DNA of 64,000 bases, from assembly GCA_017893485.1 (NCBI GenBank), contig CM030367.1, positions 82,714,853 to 82,778,852 of the forward strand, written 5' to 3'. This stretch comes from Hemerocallis citrina (taxonomy: Eukaryota; Streptophyta; Magnoliopsida; Asparagales; Asphodelaceae). The position numbers and the translations under genes were made by a program. Positions 1 to 11,152 of this stretch are shown here, piece by piece (position 1 is the stretch's first letter; each line of letters opens with the position of its first letter). The notes beneath the pieces were generated by a model, which ran no database searches, had not been told where the DNA came from, and saw only the letters and a list, made by a program, of their open reading frames with translations.

Positions 1-1
1 T

Positions 2-424
2 CACGACTTCTCAGGCGCACCTGTCCAAGTTGAAGGAATCGTCACACTCGACGTGACGGTAGGAAAAGCCCCAATAACTTGGATGGAAGCATTAGACTTC
101 TTGATCGTCGACATCAAAGCCACGTACAATGCCATATTTGGCCGCCCAGGCCTGGCAGCTTTCCATGCGATTGCCTCTGTGTTTCACATGAAAATAAAGT
201 TCCTAACAATCGTAGGCATAGACCAGGTTGTGGGAAGCCAACAGAAAGTGCAAGCATGCTACACTGCTATCATGGGGGGCTCGTTTCTCCCCCTCAACGC
301 CATAGAGCTACTGCCAGAAAGCAATCACAGTAAAACCGAGTCTGCAGATGGGTTCGGAGCTAATGCACTAGACAATCCTATCGAGAACTTCCAAATTTAT
401 CAAGTCATTTCCTCCCAGGTCTAA
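2..424 (+). pseudogene. Tat-type Ty3/Gypsy protease-region fragment
   Basis: Open reading frame running in from the left edge (frame 2) to a stop at 424. It begins DFSGAPVQVEGIVTLDV and continues through FLIVDIKATYNAIFGRPGL, followed by AFHAIASVFHMKIKF and a KVQACYTA segment. The order YNAIxGRP, then a short helix, then HxKxKF, then ACY is typical of the retroviral-type aspartic protease and downstream linker of Tat-lineage (Ogre/Retand/Grande type) Ty3 polyproteins. The catalytic D-S/T-G must lie left of the window. No RT, RNase H or integrase follows; the sequence passes into non-coding DNA and tandem arrays, so this is a deletion derivative. The ATG at 53 is internal. Element type is confident; the lineage rests on remembered family patterns. 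Confidence 0.75.
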
Positions 425-990
425 GTGTGTCCTCATCAGAATGCAATAATATAGCTAAATCCCCACCCGTAGCCACTCTGGTAAGTCAACAGGAAGAACA
501 GTCCTGCCTAAGCTCATCAGCGCACTAGAAGGTCTCCTATTCTTTCCATACATCAAGGGGAGACTCACTTCAAAACAAGCGAATCCAGACAAGGTCTACC
601 AAGCTGTTCTTCTATCGGCTCACCAACTGGAAGACACGGGGGGCAAGGATATAACAGAAAGGACTCGGAATGAGCAGCATCTCCTAGAGCATAACGAGGG
701 CGTCTAAAACTTCCTCCCTTAGTAGTAGTAGAACATTTAAAACTCGTAATAAAGGCGAGCCATTAGATCGGCTATTTTGTTTATTTTTCCTTTCAATAAA
801 GATCGCTTTCCCTACCGATTATGCATGTAATAAAGGTCAGCCATTAGAGAAGTCCATTAGTTTATTTCTCAATAAAATTAGCTAGTTTATTTCTAAAATA
901 TTTTGTTCAATTTTATTAAAGCAAACAACGAGTTAAACGCCCAACCTACACTTAAAACGGCACTAAAAACTCATTAAAAGCTTTCTACAA
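425..990 (+). other. Degenerate Tat-element 3' sequence
   Basis: No gene is visible. About 495-707 has a stop-free stretch in one frame (reading ALEGLLFFPYIKGRL, later SAHQLEDTGGKD) that could be an eroded polyprotein piece, but I do not recognise it. About 720-960 is AT-rich with two similar 'aataaagg..agccattag' segments (around 750 and 828), a weak local duplication. It leads straight into the tandem arrays, so it is read as the 3' untranslated part of the same element. Confidence 0.4.
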
Positions 991-1480
991 GACAGATTCG
1001 GAGTCCATACCATGGCTCGAAGTTACTCTAGCAATTTGAAATAAAGCAAGTTCAGAGTTCGCTTGACCATTCAGTCTGCTCCTGCAATCCGTTAGTGCCT
1101 CAACGACGGGTTTGGAGTCCATACCCATGGCTCAAAGTTACTCTTGCAATTTGCAACAAAGCAAGTTCAGAGTTTGGTTCGCCATTCGATCTGCTCCTGC
1201 AACCTGTTAATACTTAAACTAACAAGTTTGGAATCCATACTCATGGCTCGAAGTTACTCAAGCAATTTGCACTGAAGCAAATTCAGAGTTCGCTTCGCCA
1301 TTCGACCTGTTCCTGAAACTAGTTAAATTTCCTTAAAAACAGATCAGAGGTCCAAAATCGTGGAATACAGTTACTCCAGAAACTCTTAAAAAAGCAATAC
1401 GTAGAGTACAAATCACCACTCGATGTGACTCACAATTTTTTGGATGACCCATTCAGCAAGTTTGGAAAACAACTCTCCCT
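991..1480 (+). repeat. Tandem repeat, period about 116 bp, about 4 copies
   Basis: The marker GAGTCCATAC recurs at 1001 and 1115, as GAATCCATAC at 1231, and as a decayed form near 1347 (spacings 114, 116, about 117). Each unit also has 'GTTACTC..GCAATTTG' and 'AGCAAGTTCAGAGTTCG' followed by a 'CCATTCGA.CTG.TCCTG' block. The period is close to twice the 59 bp of the arrays that follow, and the unit shares the 'AAGTTCAGAGTT' word with them. Copies further right are too diverged to count. Confidence 0.8.
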
Positions 1481-2156
1481 CAGATTTGCTCCTACAACTA
1501 GCTGAGTACAAGGCAGATAAGTTCGAAACTCCGTCGCACATCGTTGAAAGTTTGTTAGCTATACACAACAGACTTGAGGCCCCATTATCTAGCAGCAAAG
1601 AGCCCAGTCGATGACCTATCAATCTCAATGACAAGTTGCACAACAAGGATCAAGCATTTGAAAAGAATTCTTCAAATCACCGAACTATCACAAATCTATG
1701 CAGTCAGAGCCAGTGTAACAACAAGTTTCATTACAACTACAGAATTACAGTGAGTGTACATTTCACGCGTAAGATCGTTACAAAAGTCTTACAAACACTA
1801 TACAGCAACCTGCAAGTCATTCTTCCAGCTACACACTAGAGGGATGCTCCGCCTAAGAGACACAAACCTCTTCACAGGCTTCCTGCTAGTTAACAGCCCC
1901 TTAAGGCCGCCTTACATAGGCAGGCAAACACCAAGTCTTTCCTACCGCCTTCACCTGAGAAAGCTCCAATTCTGCCTCGCATAACACGCCGCACAAATAT
2001 ACAAATCTTAACTTCGTCAAGCGCAGCATAGTGCGAACAAGTGCAAATTCGGCATACTAAGAACGTCATTTGGTGTACACGACTACTTGTCAGCATGGGG
2101 AACAACAAAATTACTTCACTTCAACATTAAGAAGACTCAGAATGAGCTTCGCTAAC
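1481..2156 (+). other. Diverged continuation of the repeat region
   Basis: Non-coding. Scattered words (ACAACAAG, AGTTCGAAACTC, GCTCCTACAAC) resemble the arrays on both sides, suggesting an older, decayed part of the same repeat field. Short open frames here show no family signature. Confidence 0.35.
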
Positions 2157-2776
2157 AAATCGTTGACTCCAAATAACGAGTTCAATGACTTGATCTCCGC
2201 ACATGCTCCATCAACAACTTCTTGACTCTAAACAACAAGTTTAATGTCCTGATCACCGCTCGAGCTCCATTAGCAACTCGTTGGCTTCAAACAGTGAGTT
2301 CAACTCTCTGATCACCGCTCGAGCTCCATTAACAACTTGTTGATTTCAAACAATGAGCTCATTGCTTTGCCCTATGCTTGAGCTCCATCAACAACTCGCT
2401 ATCTCCGAACAACGAATTCAATGCCTTGATCTTTGCTCGGGCCCCATCAAAAACTCATTGACTCCAAAAAATGAGTTCGACGCCTTGATCTTCACTCAAG
2501 CTCAATCAATAACTTGTTGATTCCAAACAACGAGTTCAATTCTCTGCCCTCTGCTCGAGATCCGTCAACCGCTCAATGGCTCCAAACAACAAGTTCAATG
2601 CTGCGCTCACTACACGAGTTCCATCAACAACTTGTTGGCTCCAAACAAAGAGTTCAATGCTCCGCTCGCCGCGCGAGCTCTGTCAACAACTTATTGACTC
2701 TAAACAACGAGTTCAACGCCCTGGTCTTCGCTCAGGCTCGATTAACAGCCCTTTGACTCCAAACAACAATTTTCTG
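2157..2776 (+). repeat. 59-bp tandem array 1, about 10 copies
   Basis: The word GACTCCAAACAACGAGTTCAA and its variants recur at about 2164, 2224, 2283, 2342, 2401, 2459, 2518, 2577, 2636, 2695 and 2754, an almost constant 59-bp step. Each unit continues with a 'CTCCGCTCGAGCTC' block and 'CATCAACAACT'. Short overlapping ORFs here are by-products of the repeat. It sits in the 3' non-coding part of the Tat-type element. Confidence 0.9.
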
Positions 2777-2789
2777 ATTCCATCTTGAA

Positions 2790-3665
2790 ATTTACTCTAA
2801 ACTTGCTGGGATCAAACTTCAATTCCAACATCCAACACCGTTACAGAGTTACCTCTACATAACTTGCTGGGTGCAAATAGCATGTTTAAATGTTCAACTC
2901 TGTCCAAATTTGCTGGGGTCAAACATCAATTCCTACATTCAACTCAATCACAAGACTTCTTTACCAACTTGATGGAATCAAAAGGCAAGCTCTATGATAA
3001 ACTCAATCTCAGAGTTGTCTCTCCAAACTTGCTGGGCAGAATCAGCGAGTCCAAACGTCAGTTCCACTAAGAGTTGTCTCTTTAAACTTGTTGGGATCAA
3101 ACAGCAAGCCCGACATCAACTTCTTCTAAGAGTTGCCTCCACACAAACTTGTCAGGCACAAACGGTAAGTTCAAACAACCAACTTCGTCTCAGATTCGCC
3201 TCTCCAAACTTGCTGGGCGCAAACAACAAGTCCAACATTCAACTCCGTCACAAAGTTGTCTCCAAACTCACCTAGGTCCAAACGACAGTTTCAACATCAA
3301 CTCCGTCTGAGAGTTGCCTCTCCACGAACATGCTGGGTGCAAACGGCAAGTTCAAACGACCAACTCCATTTCAGAGTTGCCTCTCCAAACGTGCTGGGCG
3401 CAAACAGAAAGTCTAACATCCAACTCCAACACAGAGTTTCTCTCCAAACCTACTGGGATCAAACGACAAGTTCAACGTTCACCTTCGTCTCAGAGTTGTC
3501 TCTACAAAACTTGCTCGGCGCAAACAGTAAGTTCAAACGTCCAACTTCGGCACAAAGTTCTCTATAAACTTGCTAAGATCAAATAGCAAGCCCTACACTA
3601 AACTCTGTCTGAGAGTTTTCTCTCCAAACTTGCTAGGATCAAACAACAAGACCATTTTCTGACCA
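2790..3665 (+). repeat. 59-bp tandem array 2, about 15 copies
   Basis: The word AAACTTGCTGGG(C/A)(G/T)CAAAC recurs at about 2799, 2861, 2917, 2977, 3028, 3086, 3147, 3206, 3265, 3328, 3386, 3445, 3507, 3566 and 3625, with a typical step of 59 bp. Units continue 'AAGTTCAACATCCAACTCCGTC' with 'CAGAGTTGCCTCTCC'. The CAAACAACAAGTTCAA core is also the core of array 1, so the two arrays look like diverged versions of one monomer. Confidence 0.88.
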
Positions 3666-3704
3666 CCTTCAAAATTCGATCTTGCAACAACTCTTCTAGG
3701 TCAG

Positions 3705-5149
3705 TGATGAGTGAAATTTTTACCTAATTTTTATTACTTTTTTATGTATCAAAATTGTAAGTTCTCATTTATTTATTAGAAATTTATCTTATTTCTAATC
3801 AATATTATTTATTTGTTTATTTTTGTAGGAATGAGATGGATAAGTGCAAAAGGTAGGCATTTTGCGTGAAATCAAGGAAGAAAATAAGGAAGAAGATTTC
3901 AAAATTCAAGCACTCAAATACATACTTTTACAAATTGGTCCCTTGAGAATCAATAGAAAATATTATGGTCAACTAGAGGGTGGAATGAAATTTTTTAATT
4001 AAAAAAATCAAAGAAGAAAAGAAACAACACGAATTTTAAAGTTGAGTGGATTTAAATTAGGGTTAGTTAATTGATTAGTTTAAAATTTTAATAGATTAAT
4101 TTTAATATATAGATTTTTAAATTAATTAATTAATTATCTAATAATAATAACTAATCCTAATTAACTAATCCTAACTACCCCAAACCTAATCCTATATAAA
4201 GGTGACGGCTCAGTGAGTTAAGGGCGATGCAAGATCCAAGAAGAAAAAAGGTATGAAAAGAAAGGATTGTAGGGGCTGTGTGTGCGTGAGAGAGAAAAAA
4301 AGATAGAAGTGTTGCGGCACAGAAATTGAGGAGAGAGAAAGAAGGGGCACGGATTGGAATTTCGGCAAATACGAATTTTTCTTCTTCTCGTCTAATTTTT
4401 ATTATGCAATCCAAAAATATATCCGTTAGTTGCAAACTTATTATGAACTAATTTTTATTTTCTAGGGCTTCAATGTAGCCTAGTTTTGAGAACACAATTC
4501 TAGTTTCATATTATTTTATTCACATATTTTTTTATGGTTGTGAGTTTAATTTTTGTTCTTAATGCTTACAATTATTTGGCCAACTATTGTATGATTTATT
4601 GGATCATGGAGAGGCCAAGAGGTAATTTGTGATTTAGAAATATTGAATTAAATACCATTGATTGAGCGAATTTAGAGATAATTTACCACGATTAATGTGA
4701 TCATAAAGAAATCCATAGAAATTAATGAGTCTTCAATTAATTAAATTTGTATAGAGATATGACAAACTATTAGTTGGAGATATTTTTGGTGTTGTTCGAG
4801 AGAAAACATTGAATAATTAGAGAATTTTGGTCTACAACTTGAGAAAGTAGAATTTCTTGTTACATGGAATTATGAATTGTGGGGGAATAACTAGGTGAAA
4901 TCAAAAGCCCTAGAACTATTTTTGCCATTAACAAACAACAAATTTTCAGATTTTCATTCTTCTTTATTAGTTCAGTTCTTTCCTTAGTTTAATTTATTTT
5001 AGTTGCTAATTTTTATTAAAAAATCGATTTTCCAAATAGTAGTTAATCTAGTTACTCAATAAAATAATTAGTCATTGTGGGTTCGACACTCTTTTCACTT
5101 AAACTATACTATTTGTTGCGATTTTGTACACTTGCGAATAATCTCATCA
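3705..5149 (+). repeat. Athila 5' LTR
   Basis: About 1.45 kb of AT-rich DNA from TGATGAGTG to TCTCATCA, directly followed by AGTTTT and the primer-binding site. The right boundary is fixed by the primer site; the left depends on the recognised start motif and the end of the tandem array. A possible promoter is 'CCTATATAAAGG' near 4191. No partner LTR was found for comparison. Confidence 0.65.
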
Positions 5150-5155
5150 AGTTTT

Positions 5156-5173
5156 TGGAGCCGTTGCGGGGGA
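5156..5173 (+). other. Primer-binding site, tRNA-Asp type
   Basis: TGGAGCCGTTGCGGGGGA differs at two positions from TGGCGCCGTTGCCGGGGA, the complement of the plant tRNA-Asp 3' end used by Athila elements. Confidence 0.8.
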
Positions 5174-5309
5174 CTAATTATTAATTTATCGATATTGATA
5201 ATTGCTAGAGTGTTACAAATTTGATTATTATTATTAATATTTATTAATTATTTTTTTTAGTTTTTCTATTATTTATTAGATATATTTCAGGACATAGAAT
5301 TGTATCACC

Positions 5310-7301
5310 ATGGCGAACGAGACTAATGGAGAAGAAAAAAAGCTTTGAGAGACTATGCTATACCCTCGATTAATGGAGCAACATCAAGAATAAAGAGACC
5401 GGTTATACAAGGTAACAATTTTGAAATTAAACCGACAATCATTCTAAATGATTTAACAGACTGTTCAATTTGGGGGACAATCGCACGAGGATCTTAATGT
5501 TCACATTGCAAACTTTGTGAGAATTTGTGACACTTTCAAGCACAATGCAGTATCAGATGATGCAATTCGATTGAGACTCTGTCTTTTTCACTAAGAGATA
5601 AGGCGAAGGTTTGACTAAATTTTCTACCACCCAGTGGTATTACTACTTGGGAGAGACTTGCACAAAATTTTATGGCTAAGTATTTTCAATCGGCAAAGAC
5701 AGCGAAGCTAAGGAATGACAATACCACATTCACTCAATTTGAGAATGAGCCTTTATATGATGCATGGGAGGGTTATAAAGAGTTATTGAGAAAGTGTCCT
5801 CATCATGAACTTCCGAAATGGCTACAAATTCTAATATTCTATAATGATTTGGGATTTACAAATTGGTCTATGGTAGATGCAGCAGTTGGAGGCGCTTTTG
5901 TGAGAAAAACTCATGAAGCAGCTTATGAAATTTTAGAGGAGATTTCATCCAAAAATTACCAATGGTCTTCAGAAAAAACAATGTCCAGAAAAGCAGTTGG
6001 AGTTTTTGAGCTTGATCCTATTACCACATTGAGTGCAGAAATTGCTTCTTTATCTAAACAATTAGTTAATATGAATGTTAATGCTATTGAGACTAATATT
6101 ATTTGTGACCGTTGTGCAGGAAATCACTCAAGTATTGATTGCCCAAGTGAAAAATCCTTTTGCTCAACCACATTCCTAACAAGAAAATTACGTGTCTAAT
6201 TTCCAACATCAAAGCAATCATTATTCCAACACGTATAATTCAGGATATAGAAATTAGCCCTAATCTTTTATGGAACGACAATCAAGGAGCAATTAGATCA
6301 CCACAAATTTTCCACAACAAGAAAAGAAGCCGACACTTGAAGAGATGTTCATGCAATACATGTAGAAGACAGAAAAATGCATGCAAAAGATGGATTTGGC
6401 AATACAAAATAATACGGCTTTTATTCATAACCTTGAGGCTCAAATTGGTCAGATCTCAAATATTCTTGCAGAGAGAACAGCAAGAACCTTGCCTAGTAAT
6501 ACCGTGACCAATCCTAAGGAGCATGTCAAAGCAATAACACTGAGAAGTGGGAGAACAATTGAGCAGCCACAAGCACAAACTGCAGAACAAAATGTGGCTG
6601 AAAAGTAAGATGCTTTCGAGCCAATTTTGGAGGAACAAATGCAGCAGGTGGCCAACAAACAAATTGAGAATTCTCATAAAAGCAAAGGAGCTTCAATTAC
6701 CACAGTTTCCAGCGAGTTTAATTCTGAAACTTTTCTTAATTCATAGTATGGTCCACCGATTCCTTTTCAGCAAAGACTTGAAAATAATAATTTCGAAAAT
6801 TAATTATCTAAATTTTTAAGTATTTTAAAGAAATTGCATATTAATATTCCTCTTAGTGAAGCTTTGGAACAAATGCCTAAATATGCTAAATTTTTTAAGG
6901 ACATTTTATCAAACAAACAGAAGTTGGAGGAGCATGAGATGGTTATGCTAACCGAGGAGAGTATCACAATATTAAAAAATAAATTGCCTCCTAAGCTTAA
7001 AGATCTAGGGAGTTTTACGATTCCTTACACTATTGAAAATTCATATATTGATAAAGCCTTATGTGATTTAGGAGCAAGTATTAATCTTATATTTTTTTTT
7101 TGGTTTTAAGGAAACTTGGTATTGGAGAAGCAAAGCCCACTACAGTTTCTTTGCAATAGGCAGACAGATCTATCAAGTACCCAAGAAGAATAATTGAAGA
7201 TGTTTTGGTAAAGGTCGACAAGTTTATATTCCCAACTGATTTCATAGTGCTCGACATGGAGGAAGATGAACTACTTCCATTGATTTTGGGGCGACCTTTT
7301 C
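5310..7301 (+). pseudogene. Athila gag and N-terminal protease (broken)
   Basis: ATG at 5310 opens MANETNGEEKK and then breaks. Across frames one reads NFEIKPTII, then HEDLNVHIANF, ICDTFKHNAVSDDAIRLRL and, from 5672, a long open segment with AKTAKLRNDNTTF, YEAWE-like 'YDAWEGYKELLRKCPHH' and 'LPKWLQILIFYNDL'. These are hallmarks of Athila gag. From 6834 comes LPPKLKDLGSFTIPYTI and then ALCDLGASINLI, the protease active site (DLGAS in place of DSGA/DTGA). The frame at 7250-7301 reads [16 protein letters not shown] and stops at the insertion of element A. Several frameshifts and stops make it inactive. Confidence 0.85.
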
Positions 7302-7930
7302 TGTAATACCCCAGATTTTTTTAAATAATATTTTTAAGATTTGTAAATGAATTAAATTGATTTTTGGTGATTAAATAAATATTTTTCTGAAATTTACCTT
7401 TTTACATGTGTAAAATGCGTGCAAATATTTTCTTGGGAAGTTCAAAGTCAAAAATTATTTTTGGAGAAAATCATTATTTATTATTAAATATTATTTTTGA
7501 ATTTTCTGAATTTTTTGGATATTTATTGGACCTATTTGCAAATATTATAAAAGAGGGACATTTGTGCAAAATTGCCACTTGGAGTGAAAACTCGAGATTT
7601 TCAGATTTTTGAGCTAGGTATGATGCCTATTCCACTCAGAGGTAAAGATTTTACATTTTGTTTTAACAAATTTGGTTTATTTTATATGTTTTGATGAAAA
7701 AAGGGTCTTTTTGCGAAATCGCCACTTATAGGGGCAAAAGTGCAAAATTCATTTTCTGGGTTTTTCATACAGTGCCGACTGAATATTAGGTTATTTGTTT
7801 TTGTTTTTAAATCTCAATTAAGTTGGTTTTATTTAATTTCCAAGTATATGGATCTATATATGTAAAGGTATATTTAAAAGCAGTATTTTTGCAAATCTAT
7901 TCAAAACCCTAAAGCACCCGATTTCTGGCC

Positions 7931-7938
7931 TATTTAAG
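7931..7938 (+). promoter_or_regulatory. TATA-like box of LTR A (5')
   Basis: TATTTAAG in the context GGCCTATTTAAGAGTGG, also present at 13565-13572 in the 3' LTR. Position about 630 bp into the LTR fits a U3 promoter; no transcript evidence. Confidence 0.5.
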
Positions 7939-9077
7939 AGTGGATGCAGCCGTCTCTTGCTGTGCTACACAATGATTTTTATTATTTCTATTTCTTTGAA
8001 GTTTTCATGCGAGGATTCTTAGTTTTCTTGCGAAGAAGGATTTTCCTTATTCTATATTTTTCTTCGTTCGATTTCTTCAAAAAGGAGGGTAACTTGTTTG
8101 TTTTGTATTGCTCCATGTATGTTGTATATGATGATTTATCTATTAGAAAGCATGTTAGGAGGTTGTATGAAGATATAATAGATCTGATGAATAGATGAGT
8201 TCAAAATTGAATCTTTACTTGAAGTTATGCCTTTGATGAATTGAGATTGCTAAAGAACCTAATAGAAATCATAAGTAGGTTGTTTTCCCTCACATACTTG
8301 CTGATTTGACTTGTTGAGAAGTATTGTATGATGATATTGCATAAAATGGATAAAAGAATCCTTTACTTGTGTATAAATGCATGAGCTCTATTTGGGGATT
8401 TTTTGTTGAGTAGAAACTTGATTAATAATTGTTATAATTGCACATATGGATGGACAAATTATTATGAATGATTGTGGATGAGTTTAATGGCTATTGACTC
8501 TAAGAATCAAGTCTTGGAGTGTTGAGAAGGGGGGTTGGAATTGGATCTATTCATTATGACCAATTTGGGGATTTCGTGATTTTGTGAAGTTTTGAGAAGT
8601 TTTCAATTGGATATGATTGGTTTTAGTACTGAGATTAAATCTAAACATTTCACTATTTTCTAATTCATGAGTTTTGAAGTTTTCTTGGTGCACAAACATG
8701 TGTACATATATCTTATTCATTGTTTTCGAAGAAATTGGGTTTTCATGTGTTTTGATGGAATTTAGATTGGATTTCAATTGTTTTGGTTCCAAGATAGTTC
8801 TAAACATCTTACTAATCTTATTGATGAATTTTTGAAGCCTAAACTGATGCTAAAATTCATATTTGAACATATATGTATATAAGATGTTGTTTTGAAAGAT
8901 TTTTGGTGGAAAACCCCTATTTCGTGATCTTGATATGTTTTGATGTGTTTTAATAACTCTTATATATTATACAATTTACAATTAAACATCTCAGGAAATT
9001 AGTTCTTCAAATTTGTGACTTTACAAAGTGGAATCGTGTATCGGTTTAAAACATGCACAAACCCAAAATTGCAGGTG

Positions 9078-9360
9078 TGACAGTCGACTGGTAAGTTTCG
9101 ACAGTCGACCATCGCGAACTTAGCTGCAATGTTTTCTTGGAGTTTTGAATTTTCGTGCGGGACAGTTGACTGAACCCTTTTCACAATCAACTGCCACGCT
9201 CTGATTTATGTTTTCTTAAAGCTTTGGATTTTACGCAGAAACAGTCGACTGGCTACAGTATGCATAGCCAGTCGACTGTCACTGCTCTGATTGATGGATT
9301 TCTTGAGTTTGGACTTCATGCGGGACAGTCGATCGGCCACCCTATGAAGTCGACTGCTGT
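9078..9360 (+). repeat. Paired CAGTCGACTG palindrome array (LTR A 5', four pairs)
   Basis: Pairs of the 10-bp palindrome CAGTCGACTG or mutated versions at 9081/9102, about 9163/9184, 9242/9269 and 9326/9349, each pair about 12-18 bp apart, with about 80 bp between pairs. The inter-pair spacer carries a 'CACTGCTCTGATTGATGGATTTCTTGAGTTTGGA' type sequence in segments. The 9242-9278 pair extends to 14-bp arms (CAGTCGACTGGCTA and its complement) around a 9-bp loop, so it can form a hairpin. Confidence 0.9.
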
Positions 9361-10918
9361 TCTAACTGATGTTTTCTTGAGTTTTCTGATGCTTCTTTTG
9401 AACGATTGTTCCGTCAATATTATATTTTTTAAAAAGATGTTTTGTTGCAGATTAAAAATGTTTTACAGAGATTTATATGGAGCTTTAAATGTTTTCTTTT
9501 GGACTTTATTTGAGTTATACGTTTTTTCATAGGAATTAATGTTTTGTGATATTCTACAACTTAAAAATATGATTTTCAATTATTTAATAGATTTAATATT
9601 TATTTGGATTCTGGAATTTTATATAAGATTTGGATTTTTGTTGGTTTAAGAAGTTTCCTCATATAATCGTTTTGACGATGGATTTGTGAGTTTTATTGAA
9701 AGTTTTGGTCGTGATGGATGAGTTGTGATTTCTTTAGGAATTGAGTGGGAGTCCTGTGAACCGGCAGATGATATTTGTGGATTTAGACCTGCGGGGTCTT
9801 GGGTTTGTTTTGTGAAATTAAGTCTGGCAGGATACTCTAACTCTAGAGAGTGGGATTTGTGTTTTGAATAATAATCAACTTAAGGACATGCACTAGTGGA
9901 GATGTGATGGAACTTGGGAAACGTAAGTATATGCTATGGTCTTGTTAGTCCAACAGATGCGTTCCAGGAATGTGTGTTGTTCTATCTCGAGAGGATATTT
10001 CTATGTTCGTGTGTCGAGGGTCTGCAGGCGTATTCACGGAGCATGCAGGATGCATTCGGGTGTTGAGGGTTGGCAGGCCTATTTACGGAATGTACTTGGT
10101 GTATCTGCACGTGGAGGGCCTTGTAAGCTTATTCGGGAGGTACACAGTTGGGAGGTGATTCTCCAGTTGTTGAGCTTTTCTTACATGATGCTTGCGCATC
10201 GAGGGTTGTGCTGCCTATTCGCGGAGTATTCTGGATCTTGTCTCCATCATCGTCGTAGGATTGGTTGCATAGTGAGGGATTAAACCCTATAAAATGGAGA
10301 ACGATAAGGGCTTGCACCGGACCTATGTATTGTGGGATGCATAGAATCCGACAAGTATGCATTAGAGAGTCAGTATATTGCATTGATGTTTTCTTGACTT
10401 GGTTTTATGCATAATATTCCTAGTTTTTCTACACTTGACACTTAGTCTAGTTTCACTTGATGTTTTCATGTTTTATTTATTGTTGTTCCTTATTTTATTT
10501 ACTCGTGCTGTTGATACATGTTGTTTATGATATTATGTTTCCTGTTTATTTATGTTGCATTTATTTATTTTGTTATGTCACTCACACCGTTATGGCTGAC
10601 CCCTGTAGTTTTGGGGATTAGGGTTATCTCTAGCCTCATGTTTTACAGGTAGGTGCCTATAGCTTGGGATTTGGATGCTTGTGTTAGAAAGATAATAGAA
10701 CTTATGTAAATTGTAAAAGAAGGTATTGTAAAAGAAAGACTGTAATTCAAGGTGTTTTTGTATTTCGCTGTGTTTTGCAAATAAGCGATGTAATAAAAGT
10801 TGAAATAAAAATTATTTGTATTTTTGGCTATGTTTACTATTGGAATTGAAGTTGATGCTGGAAATTGTGCCACACATTTCTGAGATATCATATTGAAAAT
10901 TCGGGGCGCTACAGAAAT

Positions 10919-10930
10919 TGGTATTAGAGC
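10919..10930 (+). other. Primer-binding site, tRNA-Met type
   Basis: TGGTATTAGAGC lies five bases after the 5' LTR and differs by one base from TGGTATCAGAGC, the complement of initiator tRNA-Met used by many plant LTR elements. Confidence 0.8.
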
Positions 10931-11152
10931 ATGCTTTAATAGTAATAATAAGCGTAGTATAAAAATAAACCTAGGTATGGGCACTAGTACGTGAGTACCT
11001 AGGTGTGGACATTAGTGCGTGAGTATCACATAGAGTTAGAACATGGTGTTTTGGTTTGGGGTATGGTTGAGGTTTTGCCATAGTGTATTGATGTGAATAT
11101 GAATTTTGTTGTGATGCTCTAACTTTACCCTCATTTTGCAGTATTTAGTAGA

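Larger units (their letters stand above)
7302..10913 (+). repeat. LTR A, 5' copy (3612 bp)
   Basis: Starts TGTAATACCCCAG and ends GGGGCGCTACA, followed by the primer site. Internal order: AT-rich U3; TATA-like TATTTAAG at 7931; leader; palindrome-pair array 9078-9360; about 50-bp sub-repeats 10010-10240 (words near GAGGGTCTGCAGGCGTATTC); the conserved 'AAGGGCTTGC.CCGGACC' block at 10282-10360; and an AT-rich tail. Open frames of about 115 codons at 9936-10283 follow the sub-repeats and are not conserved in frame with the other LTR. Confidence 0.9.

Noticed and set aside
2157..3665. CRISPR-like array (regular repeats with variable parts)
   Set aside because: The period is 59 bp with the whole unit repeating and no unique spacers; the setting is a plant retroelement.
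9936..10283. 115-codon ORF in 5' LTR A and the 113-codon one in 3' LTR A (18767-19108) as a conserved LTR-encoded protein
   Set aside because: They share sequence because the LTRs are copies; the C-terminal halves are in different frames, and the open stretch follows about 50-bp sub-repeats.
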